Source: Pirellulaceae bacterium
Lineage (GTDB): Bacteria > Planctomycetota > Planctomycetia > Pirellulales > Pirellulaceae
NCBI GenBank assembly: GCA_028066335.1
Contig: JALCBQ010000012.1
Coordinates: forward strand, 1 to 37,090
Length of the DNA stretch: 37,090 nucleotides
Direction of reading: 5' to 3'
Notes under the pieces: model-generated
Seen by the model: only the letters and a program-made list of their open reading frames with translations
Told to the model about the DNA's origin: nothing
Databases searched by the model: none
In this document: positions 1 through 8,365 of the stretch, in pieces
How the letters are laid out: each line of letters starts with the position of its first letter
Position numbering within the stretch: the stretch's first letter is position 1
Made by a program: the position numbers and the translations under genes

Positions 1-225
1 ATTGTCTCCATTCTTTTCGGCGGCCTTAAATTTTTCTAGATAAGAGTTTTCTTGATAAATAGTTAACTCCTTACGTGCCTGGTCGAGTTGATCTTCTTCA
101 TAAATCCAAATCGCGTAACCATTTTTGTATCGCTCTGATTGCGCCTTAATGTCGACCGAATAAAGGTAGTCAATAAAGAGGTCGGCATCGTCAGAAGTCG
201 TTGTAATAATGCCCGCACGTCGCAT
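1..225 (-). CDS. rhomboid family intramembrane serine protease, N-terminal part (partial)
   Basis: Only the first 75 codons lie in the window; the gene runs off the left edge. The ATG at 223-225 opens a reading frame beginning MRRAGIITTTSDDADLFIDY and continuing with YAIWIYEEDQLDQARKEL. This matches the small cytoplasmic N-terminal domain (NRho type) that precedes the membrane protease domain in many bacterial rhomboids: a short alpha/beta fold with an aromatic-rich W-x-Y-x-E-D-Q strand-turn. Rhomboids cleave transmembrane substrates inside the inner membrane. The catalytic Ser/His and membrane segments would be outside the window, so the protease call is by family resemblance of this domain only. 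It lies 81 bases downstream of nagB on the same strand and could be co-transcribed with it. Confidence 0.6.
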   Translation of the reverse strand, partial: MRRAGIITTTSDDADLFIDYLYSVDIKAQSERYKNGYAIWIYEEDQLDQARKELTIYQENSYLEKFKAAEKNGDN

Positions 226-306
226 AGATTTAGTTTACTTGGTTAGTGGTTAAATTGTGAAAATGTAAAAAGGAGCCTTTGAATTTTTTAACATGGAATA
301 CTCAAA

Positions 307-1113
307 TTAAGGGAGGGGGGTATTGTCCGAGGAAAAGATTTCTAGCTGTTTTTGGGCCGCTTCAGCTTCGTGATAATATTTTTTTCGGGCCAATTTTTCA
401 GCCGCCTCCTCATCAAGAAAAACGACTGTCTGAGGATGTAGTTGTAAAGCTGAGGCAGTTACCTGAGAGGTGATAGGGCCTTCGATCATTTCCATAACCG
501 CTTTTGATTTAGCACTGCCAAAGGCAAGTAAAAGGCAGGTTTTCGCCTTGAGAATGGAGCCAACCCCCATCGTAATGGCGAGGTGAGGAACCTGTTCTTT
601 GGTGTTAAAAAAACGGGCATTGTCAGAGATCGTTTCTGAAGTGAGCGCCTTAACGCGGGTAAGACTTCCAAGAGAGGACCCGGGCTCGTTAAACCCAATA
701 TGGCCGTCACGTCCGATGCCTAAAATTTGAAGATCAATCCCTCCTGCTGAGTCAATTTGTGCTTCATATTTTGCCCCATAGTTTTCTACATCACTCGTAA
801 GGCCATTTGGCACAAATGTTTGGCTACTCGGAATATTAATTTGCGAAAAAAAATATTCTTGCATGAATGAGCGGTAACTTTGTGGATGTTCAGGCCGAAG
901 GCCAAAATACTCATCAAGGTTAAAGGTTGTTACCTCGGAAAAGTCGATTTTATTTTCTCGATATTTTTCAATAAGTTGCTTATAAAGTTTTTTGGGGGTA
1001 TCTCCCGTTGCCAGGCCGAGGACGCTATTCGCCTTTTTTTGTAGCTGTTTTGCAACCATGTTGGCTGCTTGTCGACTCGCCTCCTCGGCAGAAGGACAGA
1101 TAATTACGCGCAC
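307..1113 (-). CDS. nagB: glucosamine-6-phosphate deaminase
   Basis: 268 residues, usual length for NagB. The enzyme converts glucosamine-6-phosphate to fructose-6-phosphate and ammonia in the cytoplasm, feeding amino sugars into glycolysis. The family signature LGIGRDGHIGFNEPGS is present at about residues 131-146. Against the E. coli enzyme the catalytic residues line up as Asp67, Asp136, His138 and Glu143 (E. coli 72, 141, 143, 148), with FNLDEYFGL around Asp67. The start is GTG (1111-1113), giving MRVIICPSAEEAS; no strong Shine-Dalgarno is seen. It precedes the rhomboid gene on the same strand. No nagA, nagE or regulator is adjacent, so whether it serves catabolism or wall recycling cannot be told. 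Function is well supported. Confidence 0.93.
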   Translation of the reverse strand: MRVIICPSAEEASRQAANMVAKQLQKKANSVLGLATGDTPKKLYKQLIEKYRENKIDFSEVTTFNLDEYFGLRPEHPQSYRSFMQEYFFSQINIPSSQTFVPNGLTSDVENYGAKYEAQIDSAGGIDLQILGIGRDGHIGFNEPGSSLGSLTRVKALTSETISDNARFFNTKEQVPHLAITMGVGSILKAKTCLLLAFGSAKSKAVMEMIEGPITSQVTASALQLHPQTVVFLDEEAAEKLARKKYYHEAEAAQKQLEIFSSDNTPLP

Positions 1114-1448
1114 TGTTAGAAGGCCTCTGTTTGGATGTTTCTAGGTAACCAAGTGTTCATCAGGAAATTCCTTCCATTTTAGAGAGAGGCGAGCTGTTCG
1201 CCGAGTGGAAAATAGTAGAGTTTCCCCGAAATCATCGACTTTTTAAGAGGAGATAAAGCTTGATTTCCCCCTTTTTTATCTGAGTGAATTTTTTGGATCG
1301 ACCTTCTCAAGGTTCCTCTTTTTTGTCATAGTAGGCCCCTATTTAAATAGAAAAGAGTTTCTCATCAGGTGAATAGTGTTGTGACCCCAATGGTGAGTCT
1401 CGGTTTGGTCCATCAATAAAAAAATAAAACGAAACAAGGAGAGCCAGT
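1114..1448. other. intergenic region between divergent nagB and parA
   Basis: 335 bases between divergent starts, so it should hold promoters for both genes. A small GGCGA/TCGCC hairpin lies near 1187-1201. A TTGTCA at 1323-1328 is followed about 15 bases later by TAAATA, a weak promoter-like pair for parA. AAGGAG at 1436-1441 is the parA ribosome binding site. No RNA gene or ORF is convincing. Confidence 0.4.
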
Positions 1449-2378
1449 TTGCAAACGCGTATGCTCGCAGTGATGAATCAAAAGGGAGGAGTTGGTAAAA
1501 CAACGACTGCTGTTAATTTAGCTGCTGCTCTGGCCCTAGCTGGAAAAAAAGTCTGTCTAATCGATCTTGATCCTCAAGCCCACGCCTCGCTCCATCTTGG
1601 TGTCACTCCTAAACATTCCGGAGAGACCATTTACGAAGTGCTTGTCGGCGAAATACCGGTGTGTCAGGTTATCTCGGAAGTCTCTGAAAACCTCAGTATT
1701 GTTCCGGCCCACATTGACCTTGCTGCAAGTGAGCTCGAATTGGCGAACGAAATCGGCCGTGAAATGATTCTAAGAGATGCGTTGGCTTCTCTCGGTGGTC
1801 AGTATGATTATATTCTTTTTGACTGTCCACCTTCTCTGGGCGTGCTGACTTTAAATGCGCTCACCGCAGCAGACGAGGTTTTGCTCCCTCTTCAGCCACA
1901 TTTTTTGGCACTGCATGGTTTTAGTAAATTACTTCACTCAATAGAACTTGTTGCCGCCCGTCTGAATCCAACGCTCCGATTATGTGGGATCGTACTCTGT
2001 ATGTATGATAGAACAACCAAGCTCGCTTTAGAGGTCGAATCCGATTTGAAGGTGTTCCTGAAAGAGCAGCGACAACAAAATGTTCCATGGCAAGAAGCTG
2101 TTCTCTTTAAGGCAAAAATCCGACGAAATATCCGATTAGCTGAAGCCCCCAGTTTTGGAACCTCAATTTTTGAGTATGATAAACGCTCTAACGGTGCCGC
2201 CGATTATTTAGCCTTTAGAGAAGAGTTTCTTTCAATCCAACAGAGCACTCAAGACAACGTTACAGACCACAACTCGGGCAAAGTGTTATCAACCGATACA
2301 GAAAACACACACACAGAGGCTCACCGCGATAAGAAGGCCTCTTTCGCAGAAACACTTTTGAAAAAAGCAACTGCCTAG
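1449..2378 (+). CDS. ParA/Soj-family ATPase
   Basis: 309 residues. Deviant Walker A motif KGGVGKTT at residues 12-19 with the signature lysine at 12; Walker B YILFDCPPS with Asp125; DPQAH at 41-45. These define the MinD/ParA family of dimerising ATPases that position DNA or protein cargo. The start is taken as TTG at 1449 because AAGGAG lies 7 bases upstream; ATG at 1461 is the alternative. The last 50 or so residues are polar and look like an appended tail. No parB, parS-like cluster or cargo gene is adjacent, so it may be a lone chromosomal ParA or a positioner of another system. It converges on the GT4 gene with a single base between the two stop codons. Confidence 0.85.
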   Translation: MQTRMLAVMNQKGGVGKTTTAVNLAAALALAGKKVCLIDLDPQAHASLHLGVTPKHSGETIYEVLVGEIPVCQVISEVSENLSIVPAHIDLAASELELANEIGREMILRDALASLGGQYDYILFDCPPSLGVLTLNALTAADEVLLPLQPHFLALHGFSKLLHSIELVAARLNPTLRLCGIVLCMYDRTTKLALEVESDLKVFLKEQRQQNVPWQEAVLFKAKIRRNIRLAEAPSFGTSIFEYDKRSNGAADYLAFREEFLSIQQSTQDNVTDHNSGKVLSTDTENTHTEAHRDKKASFAETLLKKATA

Positions 2379-2379
2379 C

Positions 2380-3549
2380 CTAAGCAGCAAATGGGGGCCT
2401 GGGAGAAGCCTTGGCTGAATCTTTCGGTGAGAGCAAAAGATCGGTTATCTTTTGGGCATTTTCTCGCAGCTGAAACTGACTCGCTCTCTGGCAGCTGGCG
2501 AAAGACATTTTTTGCCGCTCGGTCTGTGAGAGGCCTGTAAAGTGATTAATCTTGGCAACAAGCTCTTCAACGGCGTTCCCGTCCCGGATTGTGTAACCGT
2601 TCTTTCCTTCTTGTACAAGGTCTTTGCCACCACAAGTACGACTCGTAATAATAGGGGTGCCACTTGCCATTGCCTCAAGATTGACATTCGGAAAGGGCTC
2701 ATAGAGTGTCGGAAAGACAAAAAGGTCACCGGCTGCGTAAAAGTGTTGGATGTTTCGTTGACGACGTCGAAAAATAACTCGATCGACGACACCCAGTTTC
2801 TTAGCCAATGAGGTGAATTTTCGGAGGTTTCCATTTCCTAAAACGGCGAGGTGGAGAGTTTTGTCGTGGCATTGGGAGAGGGCTTTTAAAACGGTTTTTA
2901 ACCCTTTGTTTTCAAAGTCACATGTGGCAGCAAAGAGACAAAGGAGTGCGTTGTGTGGAGTACCAAGGTCGTGGCGAATTTGCCACGCATCTTCAGAATG
3001 ATGGGGAGAGAAAGTCGTTTGGTCAACACCGTTGTAAATAACCCGAATTTTTTCAGCTGGAACTTGGTAGTATTGAACGAGAAGTTCTTTTTCCAAGGTC
3101 GACTGGGCGATGTACCAACGTGTATTGGGATTGGTAAAGGTTCTTTTCTCCAGATTCAGAATTGCTCGATGGCGTGGATTGAGACGTTGTAGTTGATGAT
3201 GCCACCTATTGGTATAGCGTAACCCCATCCAGTGGGCGTGGATACGTCCTGTCACCCGGACAAGGTCGGCATGAGGAGTATTACAGAGTCCAACAATATG
3301 TTCAAAGTGGTGTTGTTTGAGTAACTTTTGCGTATTTTCGTCAAAACTTTGAATTCTTTTCCAAGAGGAAATTCGGTTGACCTTAACCGGAAGGAACTCA
3401 TTTTCCCCCTTGAGTTCGGCATCAATGCTTTGAGCCAAAACAGAAACACGATGGCCGGCTTGCGCAAGGGTGCGTGCTAGGTTCACACAGTACCTTTCTG
3501 CACCACCTTTTTTCAGCGTATAGTGATTAGCAATTAAAGCGATATGCAT
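2380..3549 (-). CDS. glycosyltransferase family 4 (GT-B fold)
   Basis: 389 residues. It opens with MHIALIANHYTLKKGGAERY, the N-terminal strand and glycine-rich loop of GT4 enzymes such as WaaG. The C-terminal half carries IRVIYNGVD and the donor-binding signature EAMASGTPIITSRTCGGKDL, with the conserved Glu in PFPNVNLEAMASG. It should transfer a sugar from a nucleotide donor onto a growing lipid-linked or lipopolysaccharide-type acceptor at the inner face of the membrane. Donor and acceptor cannot be read from sequence. It is the last gene of the minus-strand polysaccharide cluster, 55 bases after the GT-C gene. The protein ends in PFAA. Confidence 0.85.
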   Translation of the reverse strand: MHIALIANHYTLKKGGAERYCVNLARTLAQAGHRVSVLAQSIDAELKGENEFLPVKVNRISSWKRIQSFDENTQKLLKQHHFEHIVGLCNTPHADLVRVTGRIHAHWMGLRYTNRWHHQLQRLNPRHRAILNLEKRTFTNPNTRWYIAQSTLEKELLVQYYQVPAEKIRVIYNGVDQTTFSPHHSEDAWQIRHDLGTPHNALLCLFAATCDFENKGLKTVLKALSQCHDKTLHLAVLGNGNLRKFTSLAKKLGVVDRVIFRRRQRNIQHFYAAGDLFVFPTLYEPFPNVNLEAMASGTPIITSRTCGGKDLVQEGKNGYTIRDGNAVEELVAKINHFTGLSQTERQKMSFASCQRASQFQLRENAQKITDLLLSPKDSAKASPRPPFAA

Positions 3550-3604
3550 AAGAGTGTATTTCCGGTTTCACTTTCGCCGAATGGTCTCTCAAACAAAAAC
3601 AATG

Positions 3605-5533
3605 TTAAAACGAAAAAGGGCTCTTTGAAGATGCGACGTGCTGGGTAATTCGACGTTGTACTTGTTGAGGGTTGTAAGAATAGATATGAACATAGTGGGC
3701 AGAGCCATTTTGATTTGGGGCGATCTCCGTCTCCAGCTGGCAATAAGTCTGGGCAAATGAGAGCCATGCAGGATTGTAATTTTCTGAAGCCCCTAGGTCG
3801 AATACAAAATAACGTTTTTCTGTGTCGTCAGGAGTCCGCCAGCTCGGCCACTGGCAGATTTCATTTTGGATATCTTCACTTGTGGCTAACTCTTTTCCAA
3901 AACGATAGGCATAGAAATGAAAAATAGGTGAATTATTCAAAAGTATTGCCTGGGGTGAAGTGTTTTTTTGAATCCATTGAGCAGCGCGGTATTGTGAAAA
4001 GGCCGGCCGGTTCAGCGGACGAAGGGTACGAGGCAAGTAAACAAGAATTCCTATAAGACAGACAGTCGCTGCAATAATCGATGGGGTCGATAAAACTTTC
4101 GAGAGCAAAGAAGATCCTTGTTGAGAAAAAGCTCCTGACAGGTGGGGTGTTAACGCAAGGCGGAGGCGATAGCCGAGTTTCCAGCACCCATAGCCGGCCC
4201 AGGGGAGCCCTAAAAAGAGAATTGGTAGTACATGTCGCCGGTCAAGATAGCCTGCTGTTATTACAAGACCAAAACACAATAAGGCATGAAAAATAACGAC
4301 CAGATAAACAAGCGAAGATGTTCTTTTTCGTGAAGAGAGGAATTGGCTTGACCCCAAAAATGCAAAAGCCATAGGAATAAGGAAAAGTTGCAGACTTTCA
4401 ACGTAGAGTGTCCCTAGTCGCCTTAGGCCATTCATTGCCAGGAAGAGAAGAGAGTCATTTTTTTGAGAAGGGGGGGGAGTTTGAAGACGACTCTCTTTTT
4501 CGCTCTCTATTGGTTTTGCAAAGGCAACTGTGTGAAACGGTGTCCATGAGTTCAGCCAATGTTCCATATGCAAGGCAGACGGTTGATTGGCAAACTTATC
4601 AGTGATTTTCGCAGAGAGCTTACCACTGGTCGTCGTGTAGAAAAGGAGGCAAGCCAAGGCTGGAAGCCATAGTGCCAAAAGGGCGGGGGCAAGGCGAACA
4701 CCTGTTTTTTGGAGGTCTTTGGGTGACAATGAAATTCTTTTAGCAAATGAGACCAACAGGTACCGTGGGAGAAATGAAAAAAGTGCAAAGAGACAAAATG
4801 TTCCAACAAGTGCAATTGAAATTCCCTCAGGACGAAAGAGGAAGGCGAGCCCACTGCAACTTCCCGAAAGGGGCAACCATCTATAACTCGTCGCAGAGTG
4901 GTGAGTCGAATGAGAAATTTTTAGAAATTTGCATAGGCAGAAAACAGCACCGAGGTAGAAAAAAAGATGTGGGGTGTCACCGAGGGCATCCGAGCTGGTT
5001 TGGATAAAAAGTGGTAAAGCCGCTCCGATGAAAATCGTTAAGTTTGCAACCCTTCTCTGAAAAAGGAGTTTGGCGAAGTACCAAAGGAGAAGGAGAGAGG
5101 CACCGCCGAAAGTAATACTTGTTATGCGAGCCGAAAAGATCCACCATCCTTGGTCGAGGGCAAACTGTTTGAGAAGTTCGGGGTGTTTCTCGGTAGGTAG
5201 AGTGATAACTTCTTGTTCGTAGAAAACAGGAGACGATTGAAAAAGGGCAGTAGTGCGGCGTACTAAAACAATCAGCGCAGGATAGCCAGGATGTTGTGAA
5301 TGAGCAGTAAGGGTTGCTATGGGGTCGGTCGCCAACGATTTCGCCATGAAAATATAGGCGGTACCATCTTTAGCAATAACGGGCGATTGCTGGTAGAGAT
5401 AAATTTGAAAAAAGGTAAAAAGAAGAAGCCCTAAAAGGAGGTATCTCTGACGTCCAAATTGGTCGGCAATAGAACGTCTCCTTTTTTCCAAAGACGAATC
5501 GTTTGAGAGGTCGGCTTCTGAGTTAATGGGCAT
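3605..5533 (-). CDS. GT-C type membrane glycosyltransferase (GT39/ArnT-like)
   Basis: About 642 residues from the ATG at 5531-5533. Around ten or more hydrophobic segments follow a short charged N-terminus. The loop after the first one contains VIAKDGTAYIFMAKSLATDP, the Asp-containing first-loop signature of GT-C enzymes that use polyprenyl-phosphate sugars as donors on the outer face of the inner membrane. The soluble C-terminal region begins near RAAQWIQKNTSPQAILLNN. An upstream ATG at 5608 stays open but would overlap the preceding gene by 86 bases; the chosen start overlaps the sugar transferase stop by 11 bases, which looks like translational coupling. It probably adds a sugar to a lipid-linked glycan or protein; the acceptor is unknown. 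Confidence 0.75.
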   Translation of the reverse strand: MPINSEADLSNDSSLEKRRRSIADQFGRQRYLLLGLLLFTFFQIYLYQQSPVIAKDGTAYIFMAKSLATDPIATLTAHSQHPGYPALIVLVRRTTALFQSSPVFYEQEVITLPTEKHPELLKQFALDQGWWIFSARITSITFGGASLLLLWYFAKLLFQRRVANLTIFIGAALPLFIQTSSDALGDTPHLFFYLGAVFCLCKFLKISHSTHHSATSYRWLPLSGSCSGLAFLFRPEGISIALVGTFCLFALFSFLPRYLLVSFAKRISLSPKDLQKTGVRLAPALLALWLPALACLLFYTTTSGKLSAKITDKFANQPSALHMEHWLNSWTPFHTVAFAKPIESEKESRLQTPPPSQKNDSLLFLAMNGLRRLGTLYVESLQLFLIPMAFAFLGSSQFLSSRKRTSSLVYLVVIFHALLCFGLVITAGYLDRRHVLPILFLGLPWAGYGCWKLGYRLRLALTPHLSGAFSQQGSSLLSKVLSTPSIIAATVCLIGILVYLPRTLRPLNRPAFSQYRAAQWIQKNTSPQAILLNNSPIFHFYAYRFGKELATSEDIQNEICQWPSWRTPDDTEKRYFVFDLGASENYNPAWLSFAQTYCQLETEIAPNQNGSAHYVHIYSYNPQQVQRRITQHVASSKSPFSF

Positions 5534-6251
5534 TTTTTGCGAGAAAAACTTCCCAGGGAGTTTTGAGGAAAATATAGAAGTCGAGTTTAAACGACCAGTT
5601 TTTGACATAAGCGATGTCTTGCTCTAGCCGTTTTTCAATAGAGGTATTTCCACGGCATCCTCGAATTTGGGCAAGTCCTGTTAAGCCAGGTAGAACTTGA
5701 TGGCGTTGATGATAAGCAGGGAACTGCTTGCTAAACTGTTTAACGAAAAAAGGGCGTTCTGGTCGTGGGCCGATCAGGCTCATTTCACCACGAAGAACGT
5801 TCCACAGTTGTGGTAATTCGTCGAGGCTCGTTCTCCTCAAAAAACCACCGATAAACGTTTGTCGAGAGTCATTTTTTGACGACCAGACTGGGCCGGAGGC
5901 CTCTTCTGCATCTTGTCGCATTGAGCGAAATTTATAGATAAAAAATAGTGTGCCATTTTTACCGACCCGTTGTTGACTATAAATAACAGGGCCTCGGCTT
6001 GTTAGTTTTATCGCGAAACTAATAAGTAACATTGGAACGGCTGTAACACTCAAAATTATGAGGGAAAGGCCAATATCAAATGTTCTTTTAAGCATAGCAC
6101 TACGACGGGGGATTGCCTCAGGCAATACTTGTGCAGTCGTATGAGAAGGGAGGTCTTGATAAAGCTCTTTGCCTGGTAATGCTATGCGGCTACTAGGCAA
6201 AGAGTTCGCTCTCTTCTTGGGGGAAACGACAGCAGGTGACTTCGAATCCAT
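5523..6251 (-). CDS. initiating sugar-1-phosphate transferase (WcaJ/PssY-type)
   Basis: 242 residues; bacterial sugar transferase family PF02397. A hydrophobic membrane segment ([20 protein letters not shown], about residues 58-77) is preceded by KRTFD. The catalytic core follows: [47 protein letters not shown] and [13 protein letters not shown]. These enzymes load a sugar-1-phosphate onto undecaprenyl phosphate and so begin an exopolysaccharide or O-antigen repeat unit at the inner leaflet. The length is that of the minimal monotopic form rather than the five-membrane-segment WbaP/WcaJ form. About 50 residues before the membrane segment are polar. It is followed directly by the GT-C gene. 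Confidence 0.9.
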   Translation of the reverse strand: MDSKSPAVVSPKKRANSLPSSRIALPGKELYQDLPSHTTAQVLPEAIPRRSAMLKRTFDIGLSLIILSVTAVPMLLISFAIKLTSRGPVIYSQQRVGKNGTLFFIYKFRSMRQDAEEASGPVWSSKNDSRQTFIGGFLRRTSLDELPQLWNVLRGEMSLIGPRPERPFFVKQFSKQFPAYHQRHQVLPGLTGLAQIRGCRGNTSIEKRLEQDIAYVKNWSFKLDFYIFLKTPWEVFLAKNAH

Positions 6252-6298
6252 TCGGCATCACGTCTTTAAAAAAGGCGGAAAAAGGGGATAGATAAAGC

Positions 6299-7306
6299 TT
6301 AGCTTACTTTACGGAATGGGTTCATTTTTGACCAAACTGACTTGGGTGCAGCGACACTCTCCTGTTCTTTCGAAGGAAGGCCCGATGCAGGCATAGGAAC
6401 TTTGGCGAGGGTGTCTTCTTCGGTGTGGACAGGTGCTTCATCAACAACAACTGCCTTGTTGCCAAACCTGGGAAAGGTCATTTTTGTCGTCTTGGCCAAA
6501 CTCATGGTGTACCAGAACCAGTGTCCCCACATGGTAAAGTAGTCTTGCCCGACAAGTCGTTCCATCTCGACAAGTTTCTCGGGAGCATCGGTATAGAATT
6601 CATGCAAACTCTCTTCAACGGAGAAAAAGGGCATGTTGTTGCGGTTCGCAAAATCGGTAATCGAGAGGGCCTGACCGACTTTTGTGTTAATGTGACCGAT
6701 GAAATAATCAGTGTCGACGGCGTTTTCGCCTTTCCATAAACCGAGATCACCATATTCTCGGGAGCAATCATTGTAACGGGTGTCGGTCATGTCGTGCATG
6801 AGGACTCGGTGTTCACGATTTTGAAGGTGGGGCATAATTCCTCCAAGGGCACATTCAGCGATTTCGAACCCATGAGCGTCCCAGAAAACGAGAACTCTTC
6901 GGGCTTCGCCGATCATTGCTTTGAAATCTTGTTCCAAGATATTGCAGATTTTGTAATCACCTGGTTCAAAAAAGTCATTAGAGACGATCTTTTCGACTTG
7001 GGGGCGAGTCCGTTTTTGAAAGCCGTTATTAAGGCACAAACTTTCAAGGCGGCATGCCTCTTTGCCACCCATTTGTTCAATCGCTTTGAGGAAGCAACAA
7101 GTTGAGTTGCCGTATCCTCGGCCAAGCTCGATAATAAGGTCTGGTTTGAAGTCGTAGGTCATTACAAATATTTGTGCCCATTGGCTTGGTCCTAGGTCAC
7201 CTGGCCAGTCGACAGCTTTTCGTAACTGATCGAGTTCAGGACGCAGGTCGGCCAACAGTTGACGATGGTTCCAGTAGGCTTCTGCCGGAGTATTGACTTG
7301 GTTCAT
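6299..7306 (-). CDS. class I SAM-dependent methyltransferase-like protein
   Basis: 335 residues from the ATG at 7304-7306, which has AAGGAA 9 bases upstream; an upstream TTG in frame lacks this. The SAM-site-like motif DLIIELGRGYGNSTCCFLKA lies around residues 54-73. A later VLVFWDAHGFEIAE resembles the Asp-rich post-motif of sugar or macrolide O-methyltransferases. About 50 polar residues with Pro, Ala and Glu form a C-terminal tail. The position between an FkbM-type gene and the initiating sugar transferase suggests it modifies a sugar of the cluster's glycan. The substrate is unknown, and a non-methyltransferase Rossmann role cannot be excluded. Confidence 0.6.
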   Translation of the reverse strand: MNQVNTPAEAYWNHRQLLADLRPELDQLRKAVDWPGDLGPSQWAQIFVMTYDFKPDLIIELGRGYGNSTCCFLKAIEQMGGKEACRLESLCLNNGFQKRTRPQVEKIVSNDFFEPGDYKICNILEQDFKAMIGEARRVLVFWDAHGFEIAECALGGIMPHLQNREHRVLMHDMTDTRYNDCSREYGDLGLWKGENAVDTDYFIGHINTKVGQALSITDFANRNNMPFFSVEESLHEFYTDAPEKLVEMERLVGQDYFTMWGHWFWYTMSLAKTTKMTFPRFGNKAVVVDEAPVHTEEDTLAKVPMPASGLPSKEQESVAAPKSVWSKMNPFRKVS

Positions 7307-7372
7307 AAGAAAGTTTCCTTGCAAAGGATTGTTATAAGGTAGGGTGTCCTCTTGAAAAGAGAGGCAGGGTAG

Positions 7373-8320
7373 CTAGGCTGCTTTTTGGGCTGCCACAAGT
7401 CGAGGATTTACCCACGACTGGACACCATCAACAAAGTTTATGACTCCATAGGGGGTCTCTTGTTCCTCGTGGCAACTATAGTCGTGGATATTCTCCCAGC
7501 CTTGCTTGTGGAAGAATTTACGTAACCCTTCTTCAATATAGCGACCGTGGGTACCAATGTGGACACGTTTTACTTTTTCATTGAGAAGTTCCGGGGACGA
7601 GCTAAGGATTTTGAGTTCGCTCCCCTGTACATCAAGATCGATGAGATCGACGACCTCAAGTGGTTTTAAAACAGTCGTTAAGCTAACGGCTGGAATTTGT
7701 ACGCTGTAGTGGTCCTCACTGTCAGAGTGGAACCAGCGAGAATAAAAGTGTTTGGCACGATTTGCCAACCTCGTTTTCCAGGAGAGACTTGGATTATCAA
7801 TGATACTTTGGCCATACCATTTTTTTGACTGACCATTGGTAAACCAGACATAGTTATCGTGGTCGGTAATTGCGTTTTTATAGAGTTTGCATTTTGGGAG
7901 CATTTCATTCTCGGCAAGTGTTTGCTTGAGCCACCGATAATGAGTCGGTTCAGGCTCGACGGCAATGAATTGAGAAGAAATTTCCTGGCTAGTATGTTGG
8001 CAGTATCTTTGAAGTGCCCCAAAAGCGTTAGTGATCCACCGGCCGTAACCAGCACCAAGCTCGATCATTACATAACGATCTTGGGCACTGCGAACGGACT
8101 CAAGAACATCTAGCCATTCAAAATACTCTTCGTCAAAAACGGGAAGAGGAGGGGTTTCGTGCCGGGTTGTGTGCCATATTTCAAAATCATCCCAATCTAC
8201 CATTTCAAGATTGGTCATAGCGCCGACCCAGTTGATACAATAGCCTGCGGGGACAATCCCTTCCCAACGGGGAAAATCGCCGAGTATCGGGGCATGAAGA
8301 GCAAGTTCTTGATCGGTCAT
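7373..8320 (-). CDS. FkbM-like methyltransferase
   Basis: 315 residues. A class I SAM-binding motif YVMIELGAGYGRWITNAFGA is followed by FIAVEPEP (acidic residue after strand 2) and the FkbM hallmark VDLIDLDVQGSELKIL. FkbM enzymes O-methylate sugars or polyketides; beside glycosyltransferases they commonly methylate exopolysaccharide sugars. The first 80 or so residues are not typical of FkbM and may be substrate-specific. ATG start at 8318-8320 with only a weak AGG upstream. It is 45 bases after the GT2-like gene and 66 bases before the next methyltransferase. The protein ends QKAA and the gene ends GCAGCCTAG. Confidence 0.75.
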   Translation of the reverse strand: MTDQELALHAPILGDFPRWEGIVPAGYCINWVGAMTNLEMVDWDDFEIWHTTRHETPPLPVFDEEYFEWLDVLESVRSAQDRYVMIELGAGYGRWITNAFGALQRYCQHTSQEISSQFIAVEPEPTHYRWLKQTLAENEMLPKCKLYKNAITDHDNYVWFTNGQSKKWYGQSIIDNPSLSWKTRLANRAKHFYSRWFHSDSEDHYSVQIPAVSLTTVLKPLEVVDLIDLDVQGSELKILSSSPELLNEKVKRVHIGTHGRYIEEGLRKFFHKQGWENIHDYSCHEEQETPYGVINFVDGVQSWVNPRLVAAQKAA

Positions 8321-8365
8321 TATTTACCTGGTTCCCAAAGGAAATGTGGAGGACAAAGCAAAATG

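Noticed and set aside
1449..2378. ParA gene as the missing TadZ/CpaE of the Tad system
   Set aside because: It lacks the receiver-like N-terminal domain and lies almost 30 kb away; only the ATPase superfamily is shared.
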